A stretch of 64,000 bases of DNA from Rhodocyclaceae bacterium (GTDB taxonomy: Bacteria > Pseudomonadota > Gammaproteobacteria > Burkholderiales > Rhodocyclaceae), in assembly GCA_019455325.1 (NCBI GenBank), contig JACFMQ010000005.1, forward strand, positions 62,001 through 126,000, read 5' to 3'. This document shows positions 8,502-20,500 of the stretch, in pieces; within the stretch, counting starts at the first letter, position 1, and every line of letters starts with the position of its first letter. The notes beneath the pieces were generated by a model. It saw only the letters and a program-made list of their open reading frames with translations. It did not search any database and was not told the origin of the DNA. Position numbers and translations under genes: made by a program.

Positions 8502-9485
8502 TCAGTCCGGCGCGCCGCGGGGCCGGACGGCGGCCCAGTAGCGGGTGCGGCGGACGATGTCCACGGGCAGGGCGTTGGCCAGCGCGTCGAGGGCGCGGTC
8601 CGTGTCGGCCAGGGGGAAGGAGCCGGAGACGCGCAGCGCCGCAGCCTCCGGGTCGCAGAGCAGCCAGCCGGCGCGATAGCGGCCGAGTTCGGCGACGAAG
8701 TCGTCGAGCCGCATGCCGGTGGCGATGAGCATGCCGCGGCGCCAGGCGTCGTCGCTGTCCCGGGCGGGCTGGGTCCGATCCACGGCGTGCGCATCGAAAC
8801 GGGCCTGCTCGCCGGCGGCGAGGACGAGCGGAGTGCCGCCGCGCCGGGGCGTCAGCGCGACCCGGCCCTCATGGACGGCGACGTGGCTGCTGCCGTCGTC
8901 CTGGCGCACGGTGAAGCGGGTGCCGAGCGCCCGGGCGCTCCCTTGGGCGGTGTCCACGATGAAGGGCCGGCCGGCGCCGTCCGCCGCGGTGACGATGTGG
9001 ATGCGGCCGGCGAGCAGGCGCAGGCGGCGTTCGGCGTCGTCGAAGCGGACGTCGACGGCGCTGCCGGTGTCCAGCGTGATCTGCGTGCCGTCGGCGAGCA
9101 CCACGTCGCGCCGCTCGCCGGTGCCGGTCCGCAGGTCGGCCAGCCAGCGGGGCGCGGCGCCCGGCCGGTGCGCGGTCCACGCGGCGCCGCCGGCGAAGAC
9201 CAGCACGGCCAGGGTCTTGACGGCCTTGCGCCGGGCCGGGCTGCGCGGTGCCGCCAGGGCAGCGCGGGCGAGCGCGCCGGGCAGGCCGCTGGCGCGCAGC
9301 CGGCCGTGCGCGGCGGCGATGATCTGCCAGGCGCGTTCGTGTTCTGGACGGGTGGCGCGCCACTGCTGGCAGGCGGCGCGCAGGTCGTCGGCGACCGGGT
9401 CGGCGTGCAGTTCGACCCACCAGGTCATCGCCGCCTCGGCGACTTCGGGCGGGATGCCGTGAGGGGCGTTGCGGGCGGCGCTCAT
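8502..9485 (-). CDS. fecR: FecR-family anti-sigma/sigma regulator
   Basis: 327 residues. It has a cytoplasmic N-terminal domain of the FecR type (EAAMTWWVELHAD, then WRATRPEHERAWQ), a single membrane segment near 90-108 (KTLAVLVFAGGAAW), and a periplasmic FecR domain (DVVLADGTQITLDTGSAVDVRF, then GTRFTVRQDD). The family senses the loaded TonB receptor through its periplasmic part and controls the partner ECF sigma factor. The start codon overlaps the fecI stop (ATGA). The receptor gene follows 90 bp downstream. Confidence 0.93.
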   Translation of the reverse strand: MSAARNAPHGIPPEVAEAAMTWWVELHADPVADDLRAACQQWRATRPEHERAWQIIAAAHGRLRASGLPGALARAALAAPRSPARRKAVKTLAVLVFAGGAAWTAHRPGAAPRWLADLRTGTGERRDVVLADGTQITLDTGSAVDVRFDDAERRLRLLAGRIHIVTAADGAGRPFIVDTAQGSARALGTRFTVRQDDGSSHVAVHEGRVALTPRRGGTPLVLAAGEQARFDAHAVDRTQPARDSDDAWRRGMLIATGMRLDDFVAELGRYRAGWLLCDPEAAALRVSGSFPLADTDRALDALANALPVDIVRRTRYWAAVRPRGAPD

Positions 9486-9979
9486 TGGGCGAAATAGATC
9501 AGCGTGCCGGCCTTGACGATGTGGCGTTTGACCGTGGCGATGGAGATGCCGAGCTCGGCGGCGACCTGGGCGTGGCCGAGGCCGTCGAGCTGGGAGAGCA
9601 GGAAGGCGCGGCGCACGACGGGCGGCAGCGTGTCGAGCAGGCGGTCGATCTCGCACAGGGTCTCCAGCCACAGGGCGCGGGTCTCTGCCGACGGCGCGGC
9701 GAGCTCGGGCTGTTGCGCGAGGGCGTCGAGCCAGGCCCGTTCCAGGTGCTGGCGGCGGAAGTGGCTGGCCAGCACGCGCTGGGCGACGGTGGTGAGGAAG
9801 GCGCGCGACGTGGCGAGAGCCACCGGCTCGCGCTGGGCGAGCATGCGCAGAAAGGTGTCGTGGGCCAGGTCGGCGGCCTGCTCGCTGCACGAGAGGCGTC
9901 GTCGCAGCCAGTTCTTCAGCCAGCCGTGGTGCTCGGCGTAGAGGGTGGCGAGGCTGCGGTGGAGGGCGTCGTCGGCCAT
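9482..9979 (-). CDS. fecI: FecI-like ECF sigma factor
   Basis: 165 residues. Region 2 (LATLYAEHHGWLKNWLRRRL, then QAADLAHDTFLRML) and region 4 (LPPVVRRAFLLSQLDGLGHA, then AELGISIATVKRHI) are of the iron-type ECF sigma group. It directs RNA polymerase to the siderophore receptor promoter when released by FecR. A Fur box lies 35 bp upstream of the start codon, so its transcription should be iron-repressed. It is the first gene of the operon that runs to base 2591. Confidence 0.93.
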   Translation of the reverse strand: MADDALHRSLATLYAEHHGWLKNWLRRRLSCSEQAADLAHDTFLRMLAQREPVALATSRAFLTTVAQRVLASHFRRQHLERAWLDALAQQPELAAPSAETRALWLETLCEIDRLLDTLPPVVRRAFLLSQLDGLGHAQVAAELGISIATVKRHIVKAGTLIYFAQ

Positions 9980-10013
9980 GGATCGTGCTTCGGGCGAGGT
10001 GGATCGTCGAGTG

Positions 10014-10032
10014 GTTAATGGTAACCATTCTC
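10014..10032 (-). promoter_or_regulatory. Fur box upstream of fecI
   Basis: GTTAATGGTAACCATTCTC matches the 19-bp Fur consensus GATAATGATAATCATTATC at 15 positions by hand count. It sits 35 bp before the fecI start. This predicts iron-dependent repression of the whole fecI-fecR-receptor-PepSY operon. Confidence 0.8.
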
Positions 10033-10246
10033 ATGATCGGGGCGCAACATGGAACGGCCGGATTGCCGGCATGGCCGGCGCCTGCGCAGCGGAAAATCGT
10101 GGCACGCGGCGCGATTTCCGGGAAAATGACGCCTCCCCCGAGGGGCGGCGGCGGTCGTCCGCGCCGCCCTGCGGTTCTGCCTGGCGCGGCGATGCCGGCC
10201 GGCGCCGTCCGCGTGGGGACAACCTCACTTTCCGGCTTCCGGGACG

Positions 10247-10933
10247 ATGCGAAGAATCCTCATTGCGGCGGCGTTCGCCGCCACCGGCGCCGGCGCCGCC
10301 GAGGTCGCCGTCGACGTCGGCCACGGCCTCGTCGACCCCGGCGCGATCAGCGCGCGCGGCCGGCCGGAGTTCGAGTTCAACCGGGATTTCGCCGCGCTCC
10401 TGCGACCGGCCTTGGAGGCACGCGGCCTAGCCGTGCGGCCGGTGAACTTCGACGGCCGCATCGGCGGCTTGGCGGCGCGGCCGCAGGCCGCGGCCGGCGC
10501 CGACTTCTTTCTCTCGATACACCACGACTCGGTGCGCGAGGAACTGCTGCGGGAGTGGCAGTGGCAAGGCCGGACGCTCACCTACACCGACGCGCACAGC
10601 GGCTTCTCGCTCTACGTCTCGCGCGCCAATCCGGCGACGGAATTCAGCGGCCGCTGCGCGTCGGCGATCGGCGCCATGATGCGCCGCGCCGGCTTCGTCC
10701 CGACCCGCCACCACTACCCGAAGCGGCCGTGGGCGGACGAGACGAACGCCGTGCACCACTACGACAATCTCGTCGTGCTCTACCGCACGACGCTGCCGGC
10801 AGTGCTTTTCGAGGCCGGCGTCATCAAGCACCGCGACGAGGAGCTGCTGCTGCTCGACCCGGTGCGCCAGGCGCGCATGGCCGACGCCGTCGCCACCGGC
10901 GTCGCCGCCTGCCTCTACGCGGCGCCGAGGTAG
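10247..10933 (+). CDS. N-acetylmuramoyl-L-alanine amidase (Amidase_3), exported
   Basis: 228 residues with a short signal peptide (about 1-18, ending GAGAAE). The catalytic domain has the zinc-binding pattern of Amidase_3 enzymes: VDVGHG at the start, FEFNRDFA (family glutamate), LSIHHDS, and LFEAGVIKH near the end with the catalytic glutamate. It cleaves the amide bond between N-acetylmuramate and L-alanine in peptidoglycan, in the periplasm. It is a compact form without an AMIN or LysM domain. The last 19 bp overlap the 3' end of the convergent murB gene. Confidence 0.88.
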   Translation: MRRILIAAAFAATGAGAAEVAVDVGHGLVDPGAISARGRPEFEFNRDFAALLRPALEARGLAVRPVNFDGRIGGLAARPQAAAGADFFLSIHHDSVREELLREWQWQGRTLTYTDAHSGFSLYVSRANPATEFSGRCASAIGAMMRRAGFVPTRHHYPKRPWADETNAVHHYDNLVVLYRTTLPAVLFEAGVIKHRDEELLLLDPVRQARMADAVATGVAACLYAAPR

Positions 10934-11952
10934 ATCGGCTCCGCTTCCAGGCGGACGCCGAAGCGGGCGAGCACGTCGGCCTGCACCGCCTGCGCCAGCG
11001 CGCGCACGTCGGCGCCGCGGGCACCGCCGCGGTTCACCAGCACCAGCGCCTGCTTTTCGAACATGCCGACCGGGCCGAGGTTCCTGCCCTTCCAGCCGGC
11101 CTGCTCGATCAGCCAGCCGGCGGCGAGCTTCACCCGGCCGTCGGCCTGCGCGTAGGTCGGCAGCGCCGGATGCGCGGCCTGCAGCCGCGCCGCCTCGGCG
11201 GCGGACACCGTCGGATTCTGGAAGAAGCTGCCGGCGTTCGGCAGCGCCGCCGGGTCGGGCAGCTTGCGCCGGCGCACGGCGATCACCGCCGCCGCCACGT
11301 CGGCCGGCGTCGGCCGCGCGACGCCGGCCGCGTCCAGCTCGGCGGCGACGTCGGCGTAGCGCGTCAGCGGCGTCCACGCCTTCGCCAGGCGGAAGGTGAC
11401 AGAAACGATCAGGAAGCGCCCGCACAGGTGCCAGCCCTCCCGCTTGAAGACGCTGTCGCGGTAGCCGAAGCCGCAGGTAGCGGCGTCGAAGCGGCGCGTC
11501 TCGCCGCTGTCGAGATCGACGGCGTCGAGCCAGGCCAGGCGCTCGCCCACTTCCAGCCCGTAGGCGCCGATGTTCTGGATCGGCGCGGCGCCGACCGTGC
11601 CCGGGATCAGCGACAGGTTTTCCAGCCCTGGCCGGCCCTGCGCCAGCGTCCATTGCACGAAGTCGTGCCAGTTCTCGCCGGCGCCGGCGCTGACGTAGAA
11701 GGCCTCCGCGTCCTCGCCGGCGAACGCGCGGCCGGGCAGCGCGACGTGCAGCACCAGCCCGTCGAAGTCGCCGCAGAGCACCAGGTTGCTGCCGCCGCCG
11801 AGGACGAAGCGGCGCTTCTCGCCGGCGATGTCGGGCAGCGCGGCGGCGAGCGTCGCCGGCGAGTCGACGCGCAGCAGCCGCGCCGCGGTCGCCGGCAGAC
11901 GCAGCGTGTTGAGGTCGGCGAGCGGCGCCTGGTGCTGGCAGTCGAGAGTCAT
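10915..11952 (-). CDS. murB: UDP-N-acetylenolpyruvoylglucosamine reductase
   Basis: 345 residues, the usual length of type I MurB. The FAD-binding motif VLGGGSN, the segment [15 protein letters not shown], the catalytic serine context (NAGSFFQNP) and the C-terminal glutamate region ([10 protein letters not shown]) are all present. It reduces UDP-GlcNAc-enolpyruvate to UDP-MurNAc in cytoplasmic peptidoglycan synthesis. It is transcribed convergently with the amidase gene and overlaps its end by 19 bp, and divergently from the DOMON-like gene. Confidence 0.95.
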   Translation of the reverse strand: MTLDCQHQAPLADLNTLRLPATAARLLRVDSPATLAAALPDIAGEKRRFVLGGGSNLVLCGDFDGLVLHVALPGRAFAGEDAEAFYVSAGAGENWHDFVQWTLAQGRPGLENLSLIPGTVGAAPIQNIGAYGLEVGERLAWLDAVDLDSGETRRFDAATCGFGYRDSVFKREGWHLCGRFLIVSVTFRLAKAWTPLTRYADVAAELDAAGVARPTPADVAAAVIAVRRRKLPDPAALPNAGSFFQNPTVSAAEAARLQAAHPALPTYAQADGRVKLAAGWLIEQAGWKGRNLGPVGMFEKQALVLVNRGGARGADVRALAQAVQADVLARFGVRLEAEPIYLGAA

Positions 11953-12146
11953 CGGGCGGTCGGTGTCGGGAGGAAGGCGCGGCGGCGGACGGGGCCGGCG
12001 CGGCGCGCGGAATGCCGCGATTCTACCCTCTGCGCCGGCGCCGCCGGACGCCGGGCCGGCCGAAAAGGGGTTAGCATTCGGGCTTCGCCGATTCTTCGTT
12101 CGTCGTCCGCGTTTTTCCGCCCGCACCTTCCGCATTCCCCTGCGCC

Positions 12147-12713
12147 ATGCCCGCCGCCGAACCCGCATCGCCCTCCCGCGCCCGCGCGCTGCCGTTCGCG
12201 CTGCGGCCGCATCCGGCGCTGCCGGCACCGGCCTTCGTCGTGAGCGGCGAGATCGAGCGCGGTTCCGGCGGGCTCGTCGTCCGCTACGCGGTGCGCGGCG
12301 ACCTCGGCCGGCTGCGGCTGCCGCCGCCGATGCCGCCTGCCGCCGCCGACGATCTGTGGCAGCACACCTGCCTCGAACTCTTCGTCGCCGGCGACGAAGG
12401 CGCCGGCTACCGCGAGTTCAACTTCTCGCCGTCCTCGCAGTGGGCGAGCTACGCTTTTACCGACTACCGCGTCCGCACCGAGGCGCCGCCGGCGGCACCC
12501 GCCGTCGATTGCCGCGCCGGCGCCGACGCGCTGGTACTGCGGGCGACGCTGCCGGCCGCCGCGCTGCCGCCGGGCGACTGGCGCCTCGGCGTCGCCGCCG
12601 TGCTCGAAACGTGCGACGGCGATCTCTCCTGGTGGGCGCTGCATCACCCGGCCGCCCGCCCCGACTTCCACCACCGCGACGGCTTCGTCCTCGCACTCAC
12701 GGAACGACCATGA
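12147..12713 (+). CDS. DOMON-like domain protein
   Basis: 188 residues, predicted soluble. A beta-sandwich pattern is visible, with the segment [15 protein letters not shown], then [21 protein letters not shown], and later [11 protein letters not shown] near the end. This combination is found in stand-alone DOMON-like (carbohydrate-binding-like) proteins of betaproteobacteria, and function is unknown. No convincing signal peptide is seen. Its stop overlaps the start of the following DUF1343 gene (ATGA), so the two are translationally coupled and probably act together. Confidence 0.75.
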   Translation: MPAAEPASPSRARALPFALRPHPALPAPAFVVSGEIERGSGGLVVRYAVRGDLGRLRLPPPMPPAAADDLWQHTCLELFVAGDEGAGYREFNFSPSSQWASYAFTDYRVRTEAPPAAPAVDCRAGADALVLRATLPAAALPPGDWRLGVAAVLETCDGDLSWWALHHPAARPDFHHRDGFVLALTERP

Positions 12714-13918
12714 TCCGCTTCGGTCTCGACCGCCTGCTCGCCGACCCGGCGCTGCGCCGCCCGCTCGCCGGCCGCCGCCTGGCGCTGCTCGCCCATCCCG
12801 CGTCGGTGACGCGCGACCTGACGCATTCGCTCGACGCGCTCGCCGCGCTGCCCGAACTGCGGCTCGCCGCCGCCTTCGGCCCGCAGCACGGCCTCCGCGG
12901 CGACAAGCAGGACAACATGGTCGAGTCGCCGGACTACGTCGACCCGCTGCACGGCATCCCGGTGTTCAGCCTCTACGGTGAGGTGCGCCGGCCGACCGAC
13001 GCGATGATGGACACCTTCGACGTGCTGCTGGTCGACCTGCAGGACCTCGGCTGCCGCATCTACACCTTCATCACCACGCTGCGCTACGTGCTCGAAGCGG
13101 CGGCGGCGCACGGCAAGGCGGTGTGGGTGCTCGACCGGCCGAACCCGGTCGGCCGGCCGGTCGAGGGGCTGACGCTGCGGCCGGGCTGGGAGAGCTTCGT
13201 CGGCGCCGGCGCCATGCCGATGCGCCACGGCCTGACGCTCGGCGAGCTGGCGCGCTGGTTCGTCGCGACGCTGAAGCTCGACGTCGACTGCCGCGTCGTC
13301 GAAATGGACGGCTGGCAGCCCGACGCCGCGCCCGGTCACGGCTGGCCGCTCGGCGAGCGCAGTTGGGTGAACCCGAGCCCGAACGCGCCGAACCTCTCGA
13401 TGGCGCGCGCCTACGCCGGCACCGTGATGCTGGAAGGGACGACGCTCTCCGAAGGGCGCGGCACGACGCGGCCGCTCGAACTCCTCGGCGCGCCGGACCT
13501 CGACGCGCGCGCGCTGATCGCCGAAATGCGCGCGCTCGCGCCGCACTGGCTGCAAGGCTGCGCGCTGCGCGACTGCTGGTTCGAGCCGACCTTCCACAAG
13601 CACGCCGGCCGGCTGTGCCACGGCGTGCAGATCCACGTCGAGGACCCCGCGCACTACGCGCACGCCGCGTTCCGCCCGTGGCGCCTGACGGCGCTCGCCT
13701 TCAAGGCGCTGCGCCGCCTGGCGCCGGACTATCCGCTGTGGCGCGACTTCCCCTACGAATACGAGCACGAGCGGCTGGCGATCGACCTGATCAACGGCTC
13801 GCCGCTGCTGCGCGAATGGGTTGACGATGCGGCGGCGACGCCGGCCGACCTCGACGCGCTGGCGCTGCCGGACGAGGCAGCGTGGCGCGACGCCCGGCGG
13901 GAGTGCCTGCTCTACTGA
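12710..13918 (+). CDS. DUF1343/NamZ-like exo-beta-N-acetylmuramidase family protein
   Basis: 402 residues covering the whole DUF1343 domain: HPASVT near the start, FGPQHGLRGDKQDNM, LYGEVRRPTDAM, LVDLQDLGCRIYTF, VLDRPNPVGR, EGTTLSEGRGTTRPLE, and the C-terminal THHKHAG/CHGVQ-like region (FHKHAGRLCHGVQIHV). Characterised members (NamZ) are glycosidases that release MurNAc from peptidoglycan fragments during recycling. No clear signal peptide is visible, which would suggest a cytoplasmic or unusual export route. It is coupled to the DOMON-like gene and lies close to an amidase and murB, all cell-wall related. Confidence 0.8.
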   Translation: MIRFGLDRLLADPALRRPLAGRRLALLAHPASVTRDLTHSLDALAALPELRLAAAFGPQHGLRGDKQDNMVESPDYVDPLHGIPVFSLYGEVRRPTDAMMDTFDVLLVDLQDLGCRIYTFITTLRYVLEAAAAHGKAVWVLDRPNPVGRPVEGLTLRPGWESFVGAGAMPMRHGLTLGELARWFVATLKLDVDCRVVEMDGWQPDAAPGHGWPLGERSWVNPSPNAPNLSMARAYAGTVMLEGTTLSEGRGTTRPLELLGAPDLDARALIAEMRALAPHWLQGCALRDCWFEPTFHKHAGRLCHGVQIHVEDPAHYAHAAFRPWRLTALAFKALRRLAPDYPLWRDFPYEYEHERLAIDLINGSPLLREWVDDAAATPADLDALALPDEAAWRDARRECLLY

Positions 13919-14008
13919 GAAGACGCGGGCGTCCGCCCGTGCCGGCGTCATCCCCGCCGCAGCCCCCGGCAAAGGCCGCCATCCCTGGTTTCAGCGACCA
14001 GAAGGGCC

Positions 14009-14039
14009 TTGCGTCTGCACCATGGTGCAGTGTTTAGAC
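14009..14039 (+). promoter_or_regulatory. MerR-type promoter with overlapping dyad
   Basis: A -35 box TTGCGT (14009-14014) and a -10 box TTAGAC (14034-14039) are separated by 19 bp. The spacer holds a perfect 16-bp palindrome, CTGCACCATGGTGCAG (14015-14030). A 19-20 bp spacer filled by a dyad is the hallmark of promoters activated by MerR-family DNA distortion. The regulator gene starts 50 bp downstream, so it is probably autoregulated. Confidence 0.8.
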
Positions 14040-14088
14040 TCCATGCCTGCGTAGTAAGGCGGGCATGAGGCGACCGGGACGACAGGAC

Positions 14089-14520
14089 ATGAGCTCCAAT
14101 CCCAAAAAGAACACGAAGCTCACGATCGGACGCTTGGCCTGTGCGGCCGGCGTCGGCATCCCGACGATCCGCTATTACCAGCGGCGCGGACTGATGTCCC
14201 TGCCCAGGCGGCCGGCGGCCGGCGGCTTCCGCGAATACGGCGAGGACGACCTGGCGCGCCTGCTGCTGATCCGGCGCGCGCAGGAACTGGGTTTCACGCT
14301 CGCCGAGGTGCTCGAACTGATCGATTACGTGAACGACCACGACTGCGACGAGATTCTCGGACTGGCCAAGCGCAAGCTGAACGAGGTGAAGCAGCGCGTG
14401 GCCGCGCTGGAGAAGGTGCGGCTCCTCCTGTCCGGCCTGATCGCCGACTGCCCCTGCGGCTGTCCGGGGGCCTGCCCGTTCATCCTCAGGCTGCGCCCCT
14501 GCGAGGCGGGAAAGCCCTGA
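14089..14520 (+). CDS. MerR-family regulator with mercury-type cysteine spacing
   Basis: 143 residues. A winged-helix N-terminus (LTIGRLACAAGVGIPTIRYY) is followed by a long dimerisation helix and a cysteine-rich end, CPCGCPGACPF. C86 and C121 are 35 residues apart, exactly as C82 and C117 in Tn501 MerR, and C129 is close to the position of MerR C126. This suggests a soft thiophilic metal such as Hg(II), but no mer transport or reductase genes are near, and the extra cysteines C123 and C125 are unusual. An alternative ATG at 14065 would add eight residues. The diguanylate cyclase gene begins 4 bp after the stop. Confidence 0.85.
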   Translation: MSSNPKKNTKLTIGRLACAAGVGIPTIRYYQRRGLMSLPRRPAAGGFREYGEDDLARLLLIRRAQELGFTLAEVLELIDYVNDHDCDEILGLAKRKLNEVKQRVAALEKVRLLLSGLIADCPCGCPGACPFILRLRPCEAGKP

Positions 14521-14524
14521 GCCG

Positions 14525-15391
14525 ATGCCGGGTACGGCCAGATCCAGGGAACTCAAGCTGCGGACGATCCGGGACCTCGACCGGATCGCCGACGTGCATC
14601 TGCGCTGGATGCGCGGCTACCACCGCGTCCTGCTCTGCGGCGACGCGACGGCGCCCGACGTGCATTGCGCCTGCTCCTTCGGCCTCTGGTACGGGCAGAT
14701 CGATCCGACCGAGCACGAGCCGTGGCGCGACCATCTCCGTCACATCGAGGCGCTGCACCGGCAGATGCACGAAAGCGCCGTGCGGCTGGCGCGGGTGTCG
14801 TCGCAGGCGCCGGTGGCGATCGCCGACTACGAGCGCTTCGCCGAGCACGCCTACCGCTTCGAGACCGCCATGCGCGCGCTGCAGATGAAGCTGATGGACG
14901 ACGTCTGCCTGATCGACCACCTGACCGGCGTCTGGAACCGCAGCTCGCTCGCGCAGCGCCTCTCCGACGAGTGCGAGCGCGTGCTGCGCCACGGCGGCAG
15001 TTGCTGCCTGTGCATGATGGACATCGACCATTTCAAGGTGGTGAACGACCGCCACGGCCACGTCGTCGGCGACCGCGTCCTGCAGACGGTCGCCGGCATC
15101 GTGCAGCAGCGGCTGCGCCGCTCCGACAGCATCTTCCGCTACGGCGGCGAGGAGTTCCTCATCTGCCTGCCGCGCACCTCGGTCGACGAGGCGCTGGCGT
15201 CGATGGAGCGCATCCGCGTCGACATCGCCGCCGCCACGGTCGTCGAGGAAGGGGTGCCGATCCGCGTCACGGCCTCCTTCGGCATCGCCGAACTGCGCCC
15301 GGAGGCGGGCATCGAGTCCGGCATCGAGAGCGCCGACCAGGCGCTGTTCATGGCCAAGACGGGCGGCCGCAACCGCAGTTGCCGCCTGTAG
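14525..15391 (+). CDS. Diguanylate cyclase with N-terminal zinc-binding CZB domain (DgcZ-like)
   Basis: 288 residues. The N-terminal about 90 residues fit the chemoreceptor zinc-binding domain: H25 in VHLRW, C50 in CSFGLWY, and H78 and H82 in the following helix, paralleling H22, C52, H79 and H83 of E. coli DgcZ. The GGDEF domain (about 130-288) has an intact active site RYGGEEF, preceded by an RxxD inhibitory site (RRSD). It makes cyclic-di-GMP from GTP, and zinc binding inhibits DgcZ. It is in one operon with the MerR-type regulator, so metal may control both expression and activity. Confidence 0.92.
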   Translation: MPGTARSRELKLRTIRDLDRIADVHLRWMRGYHRVLLCGDATAPDVHCACSFGLWYGQIDPTEHEPWRDHLRHIEALHRQMHESAVRLARVSSQAPVAIADYERFAEHAYRFETAMRALQMKLMDDVCLIDHLTGVWNRSSLAQRLSDECERVLRHGGSCCLCMMDIDHFKVVNDRHGHVVGDRVLQTVAGIVQQRLRRSDSIFRYGGEEFLICLPRTSVDEALASMERIRVDIAAATVVEEGVPIRVTASFGIAELRPEAGIESGIESADQALFMAKTGGRNRSCRL

Positions 15392-15397
15392 CCGTTT

Positions 15398-15420
15398 CCG
15401 GAGCGCCGGCGCCGCTCCGG
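15398..15420. terminator. Hairpin between convergent diguanylate cyclase and metH genes
   Basis: CCGGAGCG and CGCTCCGG form a perfect 8-bp stem around a 7-base loop, between two convergent stops. There is no long U tract on either side, so it is a weak or bidirectional terminator candidate. Confidence 0.5.
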
Positions 15421-15474
15421 ATCGGCCGCCGCTGTATCGGGTCGCCGGATTGCACTACCTAGCGTTTGCCCGCC

Positions 15475-19143
<3,669 letters not shown>

Positions 19144-19161
19144 GTGGGTAACCTCAAAAGC

Positions 19162-19260
19162 AAAAAACCCGTTCAGCGTCGGGTGCGAACGGGTTTCGGA
19201 GACCCGCTTTAGCCGTATTTGTTATGCGCCCGCAAGCTGAAGTTCAAATCGGCGCGAAGC
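19162..19260 (-). promoter_or_regulatory. Structured metH leader with intrinsic terminator (attenuator/riboswitch candidate)
   Basis: Reading the minus strand, a stem pairs 19253-19245 with 19221-19212 (GCCG/CGGC plus ATTTG/CAAAT, one bulge) around a 23-base loop. Then comes an alternative helper stem, CGGGT (19206-19202) with ACCCG (19194-19190). Finally there is a perfect 10-bp terminator stem, AAACCCGTTC (19196-19187) with GAACGGGTTT (19174-19165), ending in a U run. The ACCCG segment can join either stem but not both. Only about 18 bases separate the U run from the metH start, too few for another promoter, so metH transcripts must read through this terminator. I could not match it to the SAM, SAH or cobalamin riboswitch consensus. 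Confidence 0.65.
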
Positions 19261-19264
19261 GCGG

Positions 19265-19293
19265 ATTCTAACGCCGGGAGGCCGATATCCCAA
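19265..19293 (-). promoter_or_regulatory. Sigma-70-type promoter of metH
   Basis: On the minus strand TTGGGA (19293-19288) and TAGAAT (19270-19265) are separated by 17 bp, the optimal spacing. Transcription would start near 19258, giving a leader of about 115 nt that contains the terminator. Confidence 0.6.
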
Positions 19294-19313
19294 GGGTGTG
19301 CGTTTCCGGCCGA

Positions 19314-20447
19314 TCAGCCGGCCGTTCCCGGCGGCACCCCGGTGCCCTGCGCCTTCGCTCGCAGGCGCGCAGGCAGGAGGCGGCGCAGGAGGCGGCCGAG
19401 GACTTCGCGGAAGCCGGCATTGTGCAGGCAGACGGCACCGGCCAGGCCGACCACGCAGCCGAGTAGGGTGTCGATGAAGCGCGCCTGCATCACCGCGTCC
19501 GGCGCGCCGTGGCCGAGCGTCGCCGCTTCGGCAAAAAGGATGGTCAGCGGCGTGATGAAGACCGTCGCCAGCCCGTAGTGGCGCACCACCAGGGTTTCGA
19601 TGACGAAGACCAGCGCCATCATCAGCAGGCCGATGCTCCACTTTTCGAGCGGCAGGACCAGCAGGCCCCAGCACAGCAGCAGGCCGACGCCGGTGCCGAC
19701 GATGCGCTGCACGTGCCGCGTCCATGCCGCGCGCAGCGACGCGCCCTGGATCACCGCCAGGCAACTCACCGGCACCCAGTACGGGCGCTCCAGTTGCAGG
19801 GCCTGCGCGATCGCCAGCGCAGCGCCGACGCAGACGCCGATGATCACCGAATCGAGGATGACGAAATCGAAGGTCGCCGGCGGTCGCGGCGGAACCGGCG
19901 CGGGCGGTTTCCGCCGGAGTTCGGCGAGGCTGTGGAAGAAGGCGACGATGCACGCGAGCAGGGCGCCCAGCGCGACCAGGCCGGTCTGCTGCGGAAGCTG
20001 CGGCAGGGTCATCGGCGAATAGGCGCCGATGGCCGCCACCATGATGAAGAACAGGCTGCCCGGCGGCCCCACCCGGTAGTAGCGGCAGACCATCGTGACC
20101 AGGGTGGCGACGGCGGCGAGGGCCAGCACGGCCAGCGGCGGATGGATCCGGCTCATCGCGCCGAGCGCGAAGCTCGCCGTCATGCCGAAGGCGGCCGCCA
20201 TCAGCAGCACCATGCGGTGGTGCAGCGGCGTGTTCGTCGTGTACAGGAAGACCAGCCCGCCGAACGACGCCACCAGCCCGAAGTCGAGCCGGTCGAGGCC
20301 GGCGCCGATCAGCAGTGGCAGGCCGGTGGCCAGCGCGGCGGCGAAGGGCATCCGCCAGTCGCGGTCGCTGCGGTTGATCGCCGTCAGGTGGCGCCATTCG
20401 GTGCGCAGCATCGACTGCAGGCGGGGCCATGACCAGCGCCGCCTCAT
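19314..20447 (-). CDS. FUSC-family inner-membrane protein
   Basis: 377 residues. Two blocks of about five to six membrane helices (about 32-150 and 195-330) form the duplicated fusaric-acid-resistance-like architecture. The second block begins DSVIIGVCVGAALAIAQALQLERPYW, with the typical YWVPVSCLAVIQGASLRAAWTRHVQRIVGT signature spread across it. FUSC proteins are associated with efflux of aromatic acids. This one is short, with no long cytoplasmic domain, and has no adjacent HlyD or outer-membrane partner. Substrate unknown. The metH promoter lies just beyond its stop. Confidence 0.85.
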   Translation of the reverse strand: MRRRWSWPRLQSMLRTEWRHLTAINRSDRDWRMPFAAALATGLPLLIGAGLDRLDFGLVASFGGLVFLYTTNTPLHHRMVLLMAAAFGMTASFALGAMSRIHPPLAVLALAAVATLVTMVCRYYRVGPPGSLFFIMVAAIGAYSPMTLPQLPQQTGLVALGALLACIVAFFHSLAELRRKPPAPVPPRPPATFDFVILDSVIIGVCVGAALAIAQALQLERPYWVPVSCLAVIQGASLRAAWTRHVQRIVGTGVGLLLCWGLLVLPLEKWSIGLLMMALVFVIETLVVRHYGLATVFITPLTILFAEAATLGHGAPDAVMQARFIDTLLGCVVGLAGAVCLHNAGFREVLGRLLRRLLPARLRAKAQGTGVPPGTAG

Positions 20448-20500
20448 CGCCCGTTTTCCCGGCGCTGGCGGCGTTCGTGGCGGCGTCTCGCGGCGTGCAT

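Noticed and set aside
6055-8541. Long open frame (828 codons) antisense to the TonB receptor gene
   Set aside because: Same GC-driven artefact; composition is repetitive and the receptor on the opposite strand has complete family motifs.
14089-14520. Part of a mercury resistance operon
   Set aside because: No merT, merP or merA gene is nearby; the only partner is a diguanylate cyclase, so only the metal-type sensor is claimed.
19144-19300. SAM, SAH or cobalamin riboswitch before metH
   Set aside because: The conserved cores of these classes were looked for and not seen; only an unassigned attenuator is reported.
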